Assembly: GCA_019828545.1 (NCBI GenBank)
Contig: JACVRA010000071.1
Span: forward strand, 186,001-250,000
Reading direction: 5' to 3'
Source of the DNA: Paracamarosporium sp. OC-R06-R3
Lineage: Eukaryota; Ascomycota; Dothideomycetes; Pleosporales; Didymosphaeriaceae
DNA length: 64,000 nt
A program made the position numbers and the translations under genes. Below, one piece after another: positions 1-12,130 of the stretch. The notes below the pieces were generated by a model. It saw nothing but the letters and a program-made list of their open reading frames with translations. It had not been told where the DNA came from and searched no databases. Within the stretch, counting starts at the first letter, position 1. Each line of letters begins with the position of its first letter.

Positions 1-102
1 ACAAGGATTTATAGGATCGTAATGGTTAATAGGAATGGATATTACTGAATGATGCTAGGGCAGTGGTGTGTCACATCATATGCAGGAAACATTGGCACTG
101 AA

Positions 103-1711
103 CTATTCCATTAAAGTTTCTATATGCCTATATAAAATATGAAAACCGCGCGGTAGAGTGTCGCGGGGAGAATCGGTTGGGCGAGAAGCCACGTAGTCCT
201 GATACACTTTATCGTACATTGTCCACGCCTTCTTTTTGCTCATTGCCCATTTATAGGCCGCCTCAATTTCGGGCACAAGATTAGGTTCGTTCTCTTCGAA
301 GTGGGGGCGTTTACGCTGCAAGATCTCATATGCCTCGATGGAATTTTCGACATCAGGCTTGTCTGCTTCGGCTTGCGTCAGCCATTTCTGATACTTAGCA
401 TCAACATCTTCAATGAACTGGCGCCAAAAGTAAGCTTTGCGTCGCACAAGCTTCTTCGCGTTATTCGCTTCGAAAGGAGTGTTATCCAGTATGAACTCTG
501 CCTTGTCCTCCCAATAATCGGCGTCTGTGTTGTGCAGACTCTCTGCATTGACACCTGGCCAGGCGAGGTTGAAACCACCGTCGAAGATTTAGGCACACAT
601 GAAGCGGGTTGCGATAACCTCCACCCACGGGCTAAGTTCCTTGTCCTAGAGCAGGCCCACCACTTGGGGCTTGAATTTGTACTCTGATTCCGGGTACAGC
701 ACTTTGCATGTAGCAATGAATAGGCATGCAAGCCAGTTGCTGGAATCGCCAGACCCACACTGGTTCTTGTGATTCACAGCGTCGACGGCATAGCCTACGT
801 ACTGAGGTGGAGGCACTAGAAGTGTTTGTTTGGATTCCTGGCACTGCTTGTAGCGCCTTTTTACACCTCAAAACCAGCAGTGAAGCATATTCAGCTTCTT
901 TTTAGAAAAGTCCTTTGTTTCGGACTGGAAATAGTGTCGATGCCCTTTGTTGGTATCTTCCTGCGTCCAGACGTAGTCGCCATCGGCAGTTCCAGCCGCG
1001 TCGATGCTAAACGCATCCTGCAAATAAAGCGGGTGTCGTTCGCCGTATGACTTCATTGATAACGCCACAGCTTTCAAATGTTGAAGCGGCATGGACTTAC
1101 CGTTCTTGTCGGTACACGTGCATACGTACACTGACGGGTGCGACTGGGCGCGGTCCATGTACAGGTCCAGCTGCTTTGCCAGATCAGTACCAGCCATTCG
1201 GCTTTGCTTGTAAGCTAGGTCAAGGTTGCCCGTAATACATTCCATAAGGCATTCATCGCCTGTAATTCCGAAGGTGGAGCAGGCTCCTTCCCACGTTCGG
1301 TCACCGTCTTCATCTCGAAGCTTTGTACCCAGAGGCGAGTCAGACATTATTTCGTCTTTCATATCAGCTTCTATGAGGGGCGTCCAACCGTCTTGCGGTA
1401 TCTTTCAAGCCAGCTCGAGGTATTTGCCAACATTGATGTTGTCAAATAGGGGAGATGAGTCAATTTCGACTCTGGAGAGAACACCTGGAACGGTGACAGT
1501 TTGTGTTTTCAGATGCTTGGAGAGAAGGAAAAGGCGGAGATGGCTCTTCCGCAGATTCACCAAGATTCTGGTGCTGGATCGTCATTTCGGTCGCTTCGTT
1601 ATCACTGTGCCGTGGGCTATTCGGCGCCGAGAAACACGCTTGTGTTTGATCGAGGAACTGAAAGTTGTCATAATCATCCTCCCAGTCACTGAGCCCCGGA
1701 GATGGAGCCAT
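103..1711 (-). pseudogene. Broken protein-coding gene, family not recognised
   Basis: From about 1500 down to 103 a single minus-strand frame reads as ordinary protein for more than 450 codons but meets only four stops: TGA near 1387, TGA near 873, TAG near 653 and TAA near 595. About 22 stops would be expected by chance. The longest clean piece is 164 codons (1362-868) with a plausible mixed composition rich in Cys, Lys and Asp. The last piece ends in a charged, Trp/Tyr-rich tail with a normal stop at 103. A possible first exon starts at ATG 1711 in another frame and is acidic and Ser-rich. Two of the stops (TAG, TAA) could arise from CAG and CAA by C-to-T change in a CpA context, as in repeat-induced point mutation; that cause is inference. 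No domain is recognised. An alternative is a multi-intron gene, but I could not bridge all four stops with frame-keeping introns of normal size. Confidence 0.5.
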
Positions 1712-2249
1712 GGTGCAGTGTGGAAGAAGAACGGCTTGAACGTGGTCAGTGTTCCACATCGGGCGCGTTTATGCGTGACACGCTAACCCAAAACGCGTGA
1801 TCCCGTGATGCATGTCTTCGAAGTCCTATCTTATTAAGAATCCCCTTGTCGAATCATTGTAATATGACTTTTTTTTGCATTTGCATGGCCTGACGTATCA
1901 GAGTAGTTCTCTTTTCAGTGGAATCTCAGCTCCACAAGTCAATATACTTCTTACGTGCAAGTTTTCTCCCAATTGCTCTTCGTAACCGACCTCAAATTAT
2001 GGCTTGCGACATTGCTAGACATAAGCAATCATAACTTCGAGCCTTAAGCCGACCTTTCTCAAGGAAGAACAGTGTAATCAATTTCAGACCTTATCACAAA
2101 AACTATCCTTTCTGACTCACCAAAAAGTGAACAATGCCGTTTGTTCGACTGTGTAGCATCACAAACCCTGGGGTAACACACCTTGGGATGCTAATGCCAA
2201 ATGTGTACTTTTTGATCTATATTGGAACAGCCCTTAGACGCTAATCGCC
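1712..2249. other. Intergenic, no gene seen
   Basis: About 540 bases between the broken gene and the 3' end of the metallophosphoesterase gene. It is moderately AT-rich, with short T runs near 1868. No coding frame, RNA gene or repeat was recognised. It would contain the promoter of the broken gene and the 3' untranslated region of the next one. Confidence 0.5.
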
Positions 2250-4322
2250 CTATGACTTCACTTCTTTTATCCTGCCCTCTAACCTTGGCGCAATAGCCCT
2301 TGTCCAGTCCACTCTCAGCTCCTCTTTGCCCACCTCATCTGCACACTTCGGCGCATGCTTCAAGCCCGCCAGCCTCCACCACTTTCGCATAGCCTTCCTC
2401 AACAGTGCCAATTCATGCTCATTAAATTTGATCAGCTCGCTATCGTCGTACTCATAGTCTTCGTCGTCGGTATCAGGATCTTGTTGTGCACCGTGATGGT
2501 GCTGGGAGGATGGTCTAGCGATGCTGGAACGCCTCGGAAGCGGCTTTGTCGACGTGGTGTCTATAACTGGACGGGCAGGCTCATGGAAGGTGTGCTTGCG
2601 TTGGAGGGAGGACTGGATGCTGGAGAACTTCTGCGTCATGTCGGGCGCCCAATTCTTCCACTTGCCTAGAACCTTGAGCGACATGAAGTATTGTCGGAGG
2701 ATAGTAGAGATGAGTACGCCGTTCTCCTCGCTCACTATCACTTTTGCTGTGCCGCCCTCTTCCTCGATGAGTAACGAAGTGTAGCCATCTGGGCAAATGG
2801 TTAATAACTAGCTGAGGTAGAGGGTGTGAAGTAATTTACCTTTTCCACGGCCCATGTAGCCACGAGTCGCAAGCCTGTATTCCCTTTCCTCATCCAACGG
2901 TTCGTCTCCAATCGAGACATTTCTTATCCGCTTCTGGGGCGGCTGGGAATAGTCGGTCTCGAATGTGATGTTTGAAACTTGTGGGAAGCGTCCTTCGAGC
3001 GCAGGGTAGTTCGACACGCCGTTTTCTAATGCGTCCCAGATCTGCTTTCCAGTAGTCTGCAAAACTATTACGGGATCCTCAAATGGAAAACAATTGACGA
3101 TGTCGCGCACCCTCAGTACACCAGGTGGATAGATTTGGTCGCCTCGAATGGTTCCAGCCGCCATGATGCAGCAGTCAGCTTCGTAATAGAAGCGCATGAG
3201 ATCGCAAACGAAATTTCCGAGGTTTGATTCCTTTGTGCGGACGGTGGTGAAGCGCGCATCCAGAGGAGCGGCGGTGTATCCTATCGGCTTGTCTAGCTTT
3301 TCATTCAGCTTCTTCGTTAGACCCTCTACTGTTTTTACGGCCTCTTGATCCTGTGGTATGCTGCTGACGATATCTCTCCTTGTGATCTTAAAGTCCCAGC
3401 CTTTGCCGCTCGACTTCCGCCAGGCTTCGATATGAGAGAGCTGTTTGAAGTCGGTACCAGAGCGTAATACATGCGTTCCGTTGGTGAAGTTGTGGGCGTA
3501 GTAATGATCATGTCCACCCAGAATAATGTCGATCAAGTCTCCTCCGGTGTTCTCGGCCAGCTTGTTGTCGTTGGGCTCTCTCTGGTGAGACAACGCGACG
3601 ATTATCTCTGCGCCCTGCTGCTTCAGTCCCGGGATCAGCTCCTTTGCTGTCGCGCTTGCACTCTTGTATATTATGTTTGGCGGTAGTGAGTTGATTGTGT
3701 CCAGCCACTCGCGCTCTGCCAACCCAATGACGCCAATCTTGATGCCGTTTGAGGACGTGAGCATAACCGTCTTCTGCGCGTTGCCGAGGGGAATGTTGTC
3801 ACCGAGATCGGGATCGATGACATTCGCAAGGAGCCAAGGGAACGTGCATTGTGCAGTAAGGTTTCTGTATTGGTTCACGCCGAAATCGAGGTCGTGGTTC
3901 TGCTCTAGTTAGCTCGAGTACAGCCTGAAAGCATGCTAGCATACCCCAACGCAAGCCACATCCGTTCCGATCCCGTTCAGTATAGGTACCATATGGCTCC
4001 CTAATTCCATAAATCAGTCATGATGTTTCTGTAGAGGCTCAATTCCCGACGTACCCTTTGTCACACTACTCTCTATGCTCGGATTGAAGGCATCACCAGA
4101 GAAGAAAGTGACCAGCTTCGGTTGATCTCTATATTTCTCATCTTCCCTATAATAGTTGACTAGCGTCTGAAATCTTGGTACGCCTCCGACCGGCTCCGCC
4201 GAACCAGCTTCGACGTGGTAAACATCGTTGTAATGTAGGAACCGTAAATCTGGTGGGGAACTCGGAGCGGGGCTAGGTGCGAACACAGTCTGCTCGTCTG
4301 CGGGGATGTCCTTTGGGGTCAT
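2250..4322 (-). CDS. Calcineurin-like metallophosphoesterase / 5'-nucleotidase family protein
   Basis: Four exons are proposed: 4322-4055, 4000-3945, 3899-2840 and 2788-2250, giving 640 residues. The N-terminal metallophosphatase domain shows the metal motifs in order: HYNDVYH (residues 30-36), a GD in SGDAF (about 76), GNHDLDFG starting at 108, and GGHDH further on. The UshA-type 5'-nucleotidase C-terminal domain follows. The GNHD motif is created by the exon 2/exon 3 join, which supports that splice. The last exon adds an acidic, basic-patched tail (DTDDEDYEYDDSE) past the catalytic domains. There is no signal peptide from the ATG at 4322, so a cytosolic enzyme is likely. The family hydrolyses nucleotide monophosphates or related phosphoesters with two metal ions; the true substrate cannot be told. 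The start is chosen because sequence upstream of 4322 looks like leader, although the frame stays open to 4520. Confidence 0.85.
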
Positions 4323-5006
4323 GGCCTCAACTGCAGCTGCGGAAATACCACAAGAAACCAAATTGCAAGAGGACAACGAAAGGCTCGCAGAATTCGAAAA
4401 AGAGAATTGGGACGTGTTTGTGTTGTAGGTCGCGTGTACACAGCGGGCGGTGAATCTCACGTGCATCTTGGCGTACAGCTGAATCCAGGGTCCAGCTGTA
4501 GCTCTGTAGCACGCAACCAATTGTAGACGATAATTAGCAAGAGGCGTAAAAAGTGGATACAGCGTGATGCGCTGACCGCCTTCTATCTTCTGAGCGAGTC
4601 AGTAAATCAGAACACCATGACATCAAAGTAGCATGTTGCAAGTAGTGAGCGATGGATTCATCGCTATGCTTCAACGCTATGCGACACATCGAAAATAGCT
4701 AGAAGCTTAAGCCCATCAACAGAATCCAAACTCTCCGAGGCCCTCTATCTGGAGCGGGAAGAATATCCATCAATCGCCATTTGAGGCAATCACAACGTCG
4801 TACAGCCTCTCAAACAGACCAAGACCAAGACCAAACGCCGCCATCCCAGATATCCCAACACAGTGACCCAAAGCAGACCCAAATCAACCAGGAAGAGCAT
4901 CCCAGCCGTCCCATAAACCTAACTTAGCCTTGCCCTTTCCCTTCGGACCCGGCCTAGACCCACGTGATGGACCCGACTGTGAACGCCTTGAACTCCGTCC
5001 TAATTC
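4323..5006. other. Intergenic: promoter of the metallophosphoesterase, 3' region of the ING gene
   Basis: About 680 bases. It holds the upstream region of the minus-strand gene that starts at 4322 and the downstream region of the ING/PHD gene that ends at 5007. A CCCAAA/CCAAGA-rich stretch lies at 4820-4910. No separate gene is seen. Confidence 0.5.
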
Positions 5007-7187
5007 CTATTGTCGACTGCTTCCTGGTCGTCCACCCTTGCCCGTCTTTGCTTTGGCATGTGCCTCTTTGCACTCATCGCTGCAAAACCATTTCGTTCTA
5101 CCTGACGGAGCCCTATCAAGGTTTACACAAGGCAGATGGAACCACTCGCGTGGACAGGAGTCATTGTCGCACGCTATCATGTTTCCAAAGGATACTTGGT
5201 TGCAATAGCAGTACCGCGGCTCGTCGCCATCTTCGTCCGACTCTGCTTCTTGCGATTCGTGTTCAGGGGCAACAGAACTTGCTCTAGATGACTGTGGGTT
5301 CGACTTTGGCTCGGGTGCCGGTTCCAGTGCAGGAGACTGCATAGTCGCACTGTTGGTCGCCGCGGTCTTCTTGCTCCCGCGTTTGGAGACCGTCCCTGTT
5401 GTCGTGCTGTTGTTTTCCGAGGATGTGTTCGAATTGCCGTTCCCATTGTTTGCTTTACGCGTGCTTCTGCTGCGAGCCATAGGAATCTCGGGGAACGTCC
5501 CTGCAACGGGCGTCGCTGTTTTGGAAGCACGACCCGCACGCGTGCTCAAAGGTGCTGGTGCGGGAACATCAATATCCATGCTCTCGGGCTCCTGCGGGTC
5601 TGCATCTTCATGTTTCAAGGCTGCAGTGTTGGCTATCGATTCAAAGGACGGTAGTTCCGTGGTCTCCTTCGGGGTGGATGCACCCTTGTTAGAAGCATTG
5701 TCGCGACTGACACCAGCCGCTTGTTCTAGTTCAGTGACGACATTGCTGGGTGCTGGCTGTTGCACAGAGTGGGATGACGAAGGCCGACGAGCCACGGGCG
5801 GTTCTGGGGCTGCAGATGCGACAGAGTTGGCAGTGGAGTTCTTGCGCGCGCGGGCGGCCGTTGGACGCTCTGCATTTGCGGCATTCGCTTTGGGCAACGA
5901 GAAGTTGCCGACCAAGGGCGATGAGGCAGGCTGAGGTGAATATGTAGGGAGTGCGTGCTTGCGCTGTGCCGGAGCCGGGGGTGCTCGTGGTTTCCGCTTG
6001 CTTGTCCCACCCTCGATGCTTGGTGTTGCTCGCGGGCTCGTCCCGCTCCGCCCACCGGCTCCCGCTGCAGCCTTGAGTGCGCCACTCAGCGATCGCTCCA
6101 TGGGCGGCGCGGCGACCGCTGCTGCCGCCAACGCTTTCTCTGTCTTCTTCCGTTTGCTATGAGATGGCGCGCCGTTGCTTGTGATACCCAAGCCAATGGC
6201 GCGCGCATCGTTTCCGGCCGCCTCTGCAGCTATGGCCTTGCGCTTGTGTGGTTTCTTCGCAGGCCGGTCGTCGAAGTCGGAGTCAACGTGATGATGTCGG
6301 CTGCGCTTGTTCGCTAGCATGGCTTCTCGTCGTGCCTCGCTCTTGGCTGCTATGGAGTCAACATCGTGCACATGCTGGGCGGCTGCGGCCAGGTTGTTGG
6401 CCGAAACCACTTCTCTTCTTTGCCGCTCATGCGCACCACCTTTCTTCTTCTCCTCCTTGTCCGCATATGCCCAGTGGGTGAGACTTCCATAGCGCGCCTC
6501 CTCGCTGACCTCTTCGTCCAGGTGTGCGTAAGAATCGTTCATGCGCGCGAGACCCTTGTCTTTCGTTGCCTTGGCGCCACCAAGCACAACGAGCTTCTCG
6601 TCGAGAGCAGGTAAGATGTTCACGATGTGCATGCGCAGTCGGCAGAAAGCCTGGCGCTTCTTCAGGTCGATCCGCTCTTTCGGCGAAAGTGTTTCGGGGT
6701 CGATTGCGGCAAGCTGTTGCCAGAGAATGGCTGGATCTTGCATCGCGCCGCCATTGGCACTCATACTTGTGCCATTTTCATCCACCATGGAGTTGTGGGG
6801 GGTCTGGCGGCGCTCTGCTCGGGTGGGGACGGGCATGTGGTCGATCTCGTCAAACATGAGCCCCAGACTGCGCTCGGGATCATGGATTTTCGCCTCGACC
6901 TCTTTAAACATGGAGAAATGTCGAATAAGCTCTTTCGGAAAGGCGTCTACTGCCTGTGAAAAGTGAGTGAGTGCCGGGCAGAAGCCACCGGGGGTATTGA
7001 CGGCTTCGGGCGTCTGCTCCAACCCGCCCGAGCGGCCTGCGAAGGTGCGCGCATAGTAGTTGGTGGGCCGAACCGTGGTGCGCCCTTGTCGCGTCGGTCG
7101 GCGGTCGGAAGCTGTAGAAGGGCCAGCCGTACGAGACGCTGCGGCCGGAGGCATCGTGGGAGCTGCGAGCTGCGCGCGCGGTAGCAA
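5007..7187 (-). CDS. ING-family chromatin protein with C-terminal PHD finger
   Basis: An uninterrupted 726-codon frame; a second ATG at 7154 (residue 12) is an equally good start. The N-terminal part (about residues 45-200) resembles the ING dimerisation region, with a helix around [19 protein letters not shown] and a second helical block near residue 150-215. The middle (about 230-640) is low-complexity, rich in Ala, Ser, Pro and Lys/Arg, and probably disordered and nuclear. The last 65 residues form a canonical C4HC3 PHD finger starting [17 protein letters not shown] and continuing with EWFH and a final CSDEC; in ING proteins this finger binds H3K4me3. Yeast relatives are Pho23, Yng1 and Yng2, which sit in Rpd3L, NuA3 and NuA4. 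Which complex this one joins cannot be decided from sequence alone. The very long linker makes it much larger than yeast ING proteins (about 220-330 residues). Confidence 0.85.
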   Translation of the reverse strand: MLPRAQLAAPTMPPAAASRTAGPSTASDRRPTRQGRTTVRPTNYYARTFAGRSGGLEQTPEAVNTPGGFCPALTHFSQAVDAFPKELIRHFSMFKEVEAKIHDPERSLGLMFDEIDHMPVPTRAERRQTPHNSMVDENGTSMSANGGAMQDPAILWQQLAAIDPETLSPKERIDLKKRQAFCRLRMHIVNILPALDEKLVVLGGAKATKDKGLARMNDSYAHLDEEVSEEARYGSLTHWAYADKEEKKKGGAHERQRREVVSANNLAAAAQHVHDVDSIAAKSEARREAMLANKRSRHHHVDSDFDDRPAKKPHKRKAIAAEAAGNDARAIGLGITSNGAPSHSKRKKTEKALAAAAVAAPPMERSLSGALKAAAGAGGRSGTSPRATPSIEGGTSKRKPRAPPAPAQRKHALPTYSPQPASSPLVGNFSLPKANAANAERPTAARARKNSTANSVASAAPEPPVARRPSSSHSVQQPAPSNVVTELEQAAGVSRDNASNKGASTPKETTELPSFESIANTAALKHEDADPQEPESMDIDVPAPAPLSTRAGRASKTATPVAGTFPEIPMARSRSTRKANNGNGNSNTSSENNSTTTGTVSKRGSKKTAATNSATMQSPALEPAPEPKSNPQSSRASSVAPEHESQEAESDEDGDEPRYCYCNQVSFGNMIACDNDSCPREWFHLPCVNLDRAPSGRTKWFCSDECKEAHAKAKTGKGGRPGSSRQ

Positions 7188-8014
7188 AGACGGCGTGAAA
7201 GTGGTGCTACGGGACGAAGGTACAGAAGCGGGCAGACTTAGAGTATGAGTGCTGTAGTAATGATGTGGAACCGCATCTCAAGCCACAAGCCCGTGGCCCC
7301 TTGTGTGTACGAGTTGCTTGCGTGGTGATGCCGCGGTGAAGCGTGGGCGACGAGCTGGCTCTCTCCTCTTCGGCACAGCGTTCACCGCCCTCGCACGTGC
7401 GCGGCAATTGGCAGAACCACGGTAACCGCGGCCATCGGCGAAACAATCCGCCGCAGCGCATCATGACGTCTTTGTTGGAGCGGCTCTGCCATCTCAACAC
7501 AGCCAGCCATTCTGGATCATCAGTCCTGACGATAAGGAATGGCACCACTATCAGACGCCGTCACCATCAGTGAATTTGCTGAAACCTTTGGTCTGGCGCC
7601 AGCCAATTTCCTCTTCCCTAACGAGACCAGATCTAGCTACCACTATCGCAGATCCAATATCTTGGGGCCATCCATATCTGCTTTCAGCCAATTCCAATCG
7701 CACTTGTCTTGCAATATGAGGACACTCTCGTCAACAGCTCGGTAACGTCGTGGCTTTGCCTGGTGTTCCCGCATCAAATGAGGACGAACATCTTCGTCCA
7801 TGACCTCAGTGCTGCCTAGCTTGCTCCGAAGTGTAGGGGGGCAAGTTACAATCAAATAATTCGTCATTGTGGTATCAACCTATATAAACAACGGATACTA
7901 CAGCGTGATGTTGAAGTTTTCAGCACATTGTGTTGCCCCAGGATGTGCGATGCAGTGTCCAACTTCTAGACTCGTGCTACAAGGGACAGGCCCAAACAAT
8001 ACGCTTGTAGCCGT
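7188..8014. other. Intergenic between ING gene and beta-glucosidase
   Basis: About 830 bases. It contains the ING promoter (rich in GC blocks, 7188-7550) and the 3' region of the beta-glucosidase gene. A 74-codon minus-strand frame at 7867-7643 has a protein-like composition but no recognised family and no supporting context, so it is not called as a gene. Confidence 0.4.
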
Positions 8015-10698
8015 TTAGGGCTCGAATTCGAACTTCGCCTCAACCTCAATCTCCAATCTTGCGTGGATTTCCTTGCTCGAAGTACCCACCGACACCGTGT
8101 ACTTCCCTGACTCCACAACCCACTTCTTACTGGCTTCGCTGAAGTATGCAAAGCTCTCCTGGTCCAGCGACACACTGACCGAATTTTTCTCCCCCGGAGA
8201 GAGGTGCGCTTTCGCGTAGCCCTTGAGTTCCTTGATGGGTCGGTCGATGGACGTGTTTTGGCTTGACCCGACATAGACCTGCACAGTCTCACTGCCCTCA
8301 CGCTCTCCCGTGTTTGTAACATCAACAGTGATCTGGACCTGCTGTCCTTGCGAGAATGTCTTGGTGGAGAGTGCAACATTAGATACTTCAAACTTGGTGT
8401 ACGAGAGTCCGAACCCGAATGGGAAAAGAACAGTCTCTGGCTTTTTGTCATAGTGCCGATATCCAATATAGATGCCCTCACTGTACTCAACGTGGTTGTT
8501 TTTGAGATCTCCAGGAAATTTGTCGTATGCAGGCGCATCGGATAGCTGAATGGGGAACGTGACAGGCAGCTTTCCGCCAGGGTACGCATCACCGAAGACT
8601 ACGTCAGCAATAGCATGACCGGCTTCTTGGCCGGGGAGCCAGGCTTGAAGGACCGCAGACACGTCCAATATCCAAGGCATACTGATGGGAGAGCCGGTGG
8701 AGTTGACAACAATGGTCTTGGGATTGGCAGCCGCGACGGCGAAGATCAGCTTGTCAAGTGACCCATCTTTCGGGAGATTCATATCATCGCGGTCACACCC
8801 CTCAGTCTCCCAAGCTGGTGTGTTGCCAACGAAAACCACAGCCACATCAGAGGCCTTAGCCACTTCCGTCGCTTCTGAGACCAGGTCTGCCTCGAAAAGA
8901 TCCTGGTGGACAAGGCCAAAATTGAAGCCAATAACATTGCTTGACAAGAATGATAGCGGACTTTCCGCATCTCCGACGGTCCTGGCTTCGACGCGGATCT
9001 TGTACTCTTGGCCAGCGACGAAGTCATAGCGCTTCTGGTCTTCTTTTGCCACACCCATCAAGACGGCCATAACATCGGCAGATTTGCCCTCATATCGAAA
9101 CACCTCGTCATCGTTGATGTATGCTGTTGTGTTTCCAATAGTGGAAAAGCTGATATAGTGCTTGCCACTGACCGTAGGCGTATATGTGCCTGACATTATT
9201 ACACGGGAGGGACCACTAGACTCGAAAGACCTGAAGGCAGACGATGGGATCTGTCGTGTTTCCTGGGATTTGCCGTCGGCGTCATAACATTCGACGGAAA
9301 AGCCAGGCTTGCCGTCGAGGTTTACAGTACCGTCAGATATGGAAGGCAAATTTCTCCAGATGCGCGCACCTTCAGCATACTTAAGTTCTAAGCTTCCTCC
9401 GACGACTTCTTCAAAGGCTTCGTATGCTGTGATCTTTCGATGGGCGTTCACTGCAGCGGACCCACCACCGTGTCCAAGGAACTCCTTTGCCAGTCCGGTC
9501 ATGGCAATTGAGCGAATTTTGTCCTTTTTAAGGGGTAGAATGTCGTTGTCGTTCTTCAATAGCACTGCACCCTCAGCTCCGACTTTCCGGATCAAGGCTC
9601 TGTGTTCAGGAAGATCGACGGCCTTTTCAGGAGGGATACTGGGATCATTGAAAACGTTGCATTGTTCAAGCAGCCTAAGGTTAGCCAGTACCCGCTCGTT
9701 TAGAGTTTCAGTAGAGAGCGCTCCGCTGTCGAGCGCTTTTTGAATGTTGTTTACAGTACGGTGCACTGCTGGGCCGGGCATCTCCAGGTCGTGACCAGCA
9801 TTGAGAGAATCAGCGACCGAGTTGGTACCTCCCCAGTCACTCATAACGTGTCCTTTGTAACCCCATTGATTTCGCAATACGTCTGTCAATAGGTACTTAT
9901 TGGCGTCTGCATGAGTGCCATTGACAAGGTTGTAGCTAGTCATAACCGACCAAGGGTGGGCATTCTAGAGGCAAAGTCAGCACACTATCGCACAGTACGA
10001 TGCAGAAATGGAAACTAAGTGGCCTGTGTTGACCCAGGATAGACCTAGTTCTTTATTCAGCGGTTACGGTTTGAAAAAACTAACCTTTATCGCAATCTCA
10101 AAAGGCTTAAGATAAATCTCTCGAAGCGCACGCTCGCTCACATGGGCATCGATACTGAACCGGTTACTCTCTTGCTCGTTCACTGCATAGTGTTTAATTG
10201 TCGCGCCGACACCTTGGCTTTGAAGGCCTTTGATGTATTGCGTCGCTAAGCGTCCAGCCAGCAACGGATCCTCGGAGAAAGATTCAAAGTTACGACCACC
10301 AGTAGGATGGCGATGCGGGCAAACAGTAGGACCGAGTCTGAAATACAGAGTCAGTTTAAGCTACACGCAAATGAAACCTAGTCTACTCACAGTACCCTCG
10401 CTCCCTTCGTCTTCGTTTCCTGTCCAAGAGCTTTCCCGACCTGTCCAGCAAGTTCTTCGTTGAAAGAAGCCGCAAGACACACAGAGGCCGGGAAACAGGC
10501 ACTCGTGACGCCATTTTCAAAGTTCTCGCCTCTTGCACCGTTGGGTCCGTCAGACACCTTCATTCGCGGTATCCCTAGTCTTTCAATGGGGTTAGTTTCC
10601 CAGAAGCTTGATCCAGCCAGCAAAAGAGCCTTTTCCTTGACCGTCATCTGCTGTACCAACTTCTCCAGGTCAGGAGAACCCGCTGGCGTGGAACCCAT
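8015..10698 (-). CDS. Beta-glucosidase, glycoside hydrolase family 3, probably intracellular
   Basis: Three exons (10698-10391, 10337-10085, 9964-8015) join to an 836-residue protein, the usual size for fungal GH3 enzymes with a PA14 insert. Domains in order: GH3 N-terminal barrel; the catalytic nucleophile Asp at about 230 in HVMSDWGG; GH3 C-terminal alpha/beta domain interrupted by a PA14 lectin-like insert (about 390-550); C-terminal fibronectin-III-like domain ending near FEFEP. The barrel also shows the conserved KHYAVNEQE segment that shapes the glucose-binding site. There is no signal peptide: the protein starts MGSTPAGSPDLEKLVQQM. The family cleaves terminal beta-linked glucose from cellobiose and aryl-glucosides. 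The gene is divergent from a sugar-porter gene 1.4 kb away, suggesting uptake and intracellular cleavage of beta-glucosides. Confidence 0.93.
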
Positions 10699-12130
10699 GG
10701 CTGAACGATGACGTGGAAAGAAAAAGATATAGACGCAATGAAGAAGAGAAAGATGTCTCTCTGAAAAGAAGTCTGGTCACGACAGTTATGAAGTCGTCGT
10801 ATTCAATCTTCGGAGCCGGCTACGACGGCATCCGGTCTGAATACTAAGGAAGTCATTCGGGTCATTCGGGCCATCCTGGACTGGTGCGCCGATTTTCGGC
10901 CAACGCAACGGCTAGATTGGTTACCATCGTCAAAAAATGGAGGAATCTCACGCCTCGGAGAATCATTTTGAAGATAGTCCGAGATCCTTGCAAGAACGTG
11001 GCTTCGGTCTCCAGATTCAGGTCTTTGAGGGGTTGCTAGCGCCTTGGAGGTACCCCAGGTTGGCGAGTCATGTACCTTGGCCAGAATCCGATGAACCCTT
11101 TGAGGTAATACTTTCAACTGCTACCCCACTAGCGCCGGTCCTAAACACAGAATCTGAGCATTGTGAGAGCCCGAATGCAGCGTCTAGAGGGATTTATGGG
11201 CCAAATGTTCATATCCTTCCCGTAACAAGGTATAGGTACATCTCAAATCTCTAGGTCATCCGATCATACGCGAAACCCCGCCGCACGCGCCTTTCTCCAT
11301 GGACTGCCATGTGCCGTGTGAGAGTAATGCTAATGCTTTGGGGTTGTTGCTCACACTCGTGCCGAGGACAGCATCCGGATATTGGCCCCACCGGTGTGTT
11401 TGGGGCACGTGGTTCTCAACGTTCTAAATGCGCCGTCCGATCTTCACAGGACCTTGGTTCACAGGATCTTTGCACTGTCGGATCGATACTTTCTGTACAA
11501 CCTTCCATCATTGTATCTCTAACTCCGGTCATCCATTCTCTCGGTATCGATACACATAGTATAGATAGTCTGAACACACCAGGTGAATCAACATCTTTGG
11601 CCAATTAGGTGCCTGCGATCACTTCATTTTTGGGTTAGTATCACAGGCTTTAACTCGGACATACCTACACCCTGTACGCGTATACATGCGGCTAGGCACG
11701 TTTTTGGGCCAATCGTAGGCACTCCTGGAACGTCCATGGACCGGGCCAAAGTGGACATCGATACTTTGGCGTGCATTCCAAGCGCCTTTTACAGGGATTC
11801 TCCGCTCTGCTCGCGGGGCCAGAGCATGAATCAATAGCCAATAATCGAACCACGCAACCATGCCATGCTACGCACGACATCCAGCATCTGGGCGCAATTC
11901 CAATCAGCCACTAATTCACCAAAGGATAGTGTCCGGGCACATCATCTACCGAGTCCCAAAAGCGTGGTAGAATACCCCATGGCATCCCCAGTATAAAATT
12001 TGTGGGTTTCCCCGCGTATGTCAATGTCTGTGTGCATCTGATTTCTATCTTTACGAAACCCGACCATTGCATAGACGATCGACTCGTCGCTTATCCCTCT
12101 CTTCAATTCTCTTCTAACGGCCACGACAAG
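10699..12130. promoter_or_regulatory. Divergent intergenic region between GH3 beta-glucosidase and sugar transporter
   Basis: About 1.43 kb between two start codons pointing apart, so it must hold both promoters. Small open frames occur (for example 10937-11254 +, 105 codons) but none looks like a gene. CreA-type SYGGRG hexamers are present, but no more often than chance predicts. A shared regulator is an inference from the arrangement only. Confidence 0.5.

Noticed and set aside
10699..12130. CreA-type SYGGRG hexamers in the GH3 / sugar-porter promoter
   Set aside because: About five matches were seen by eye; the motif is expected about five to six times by chance in this length on two strands, so it is not evidence.
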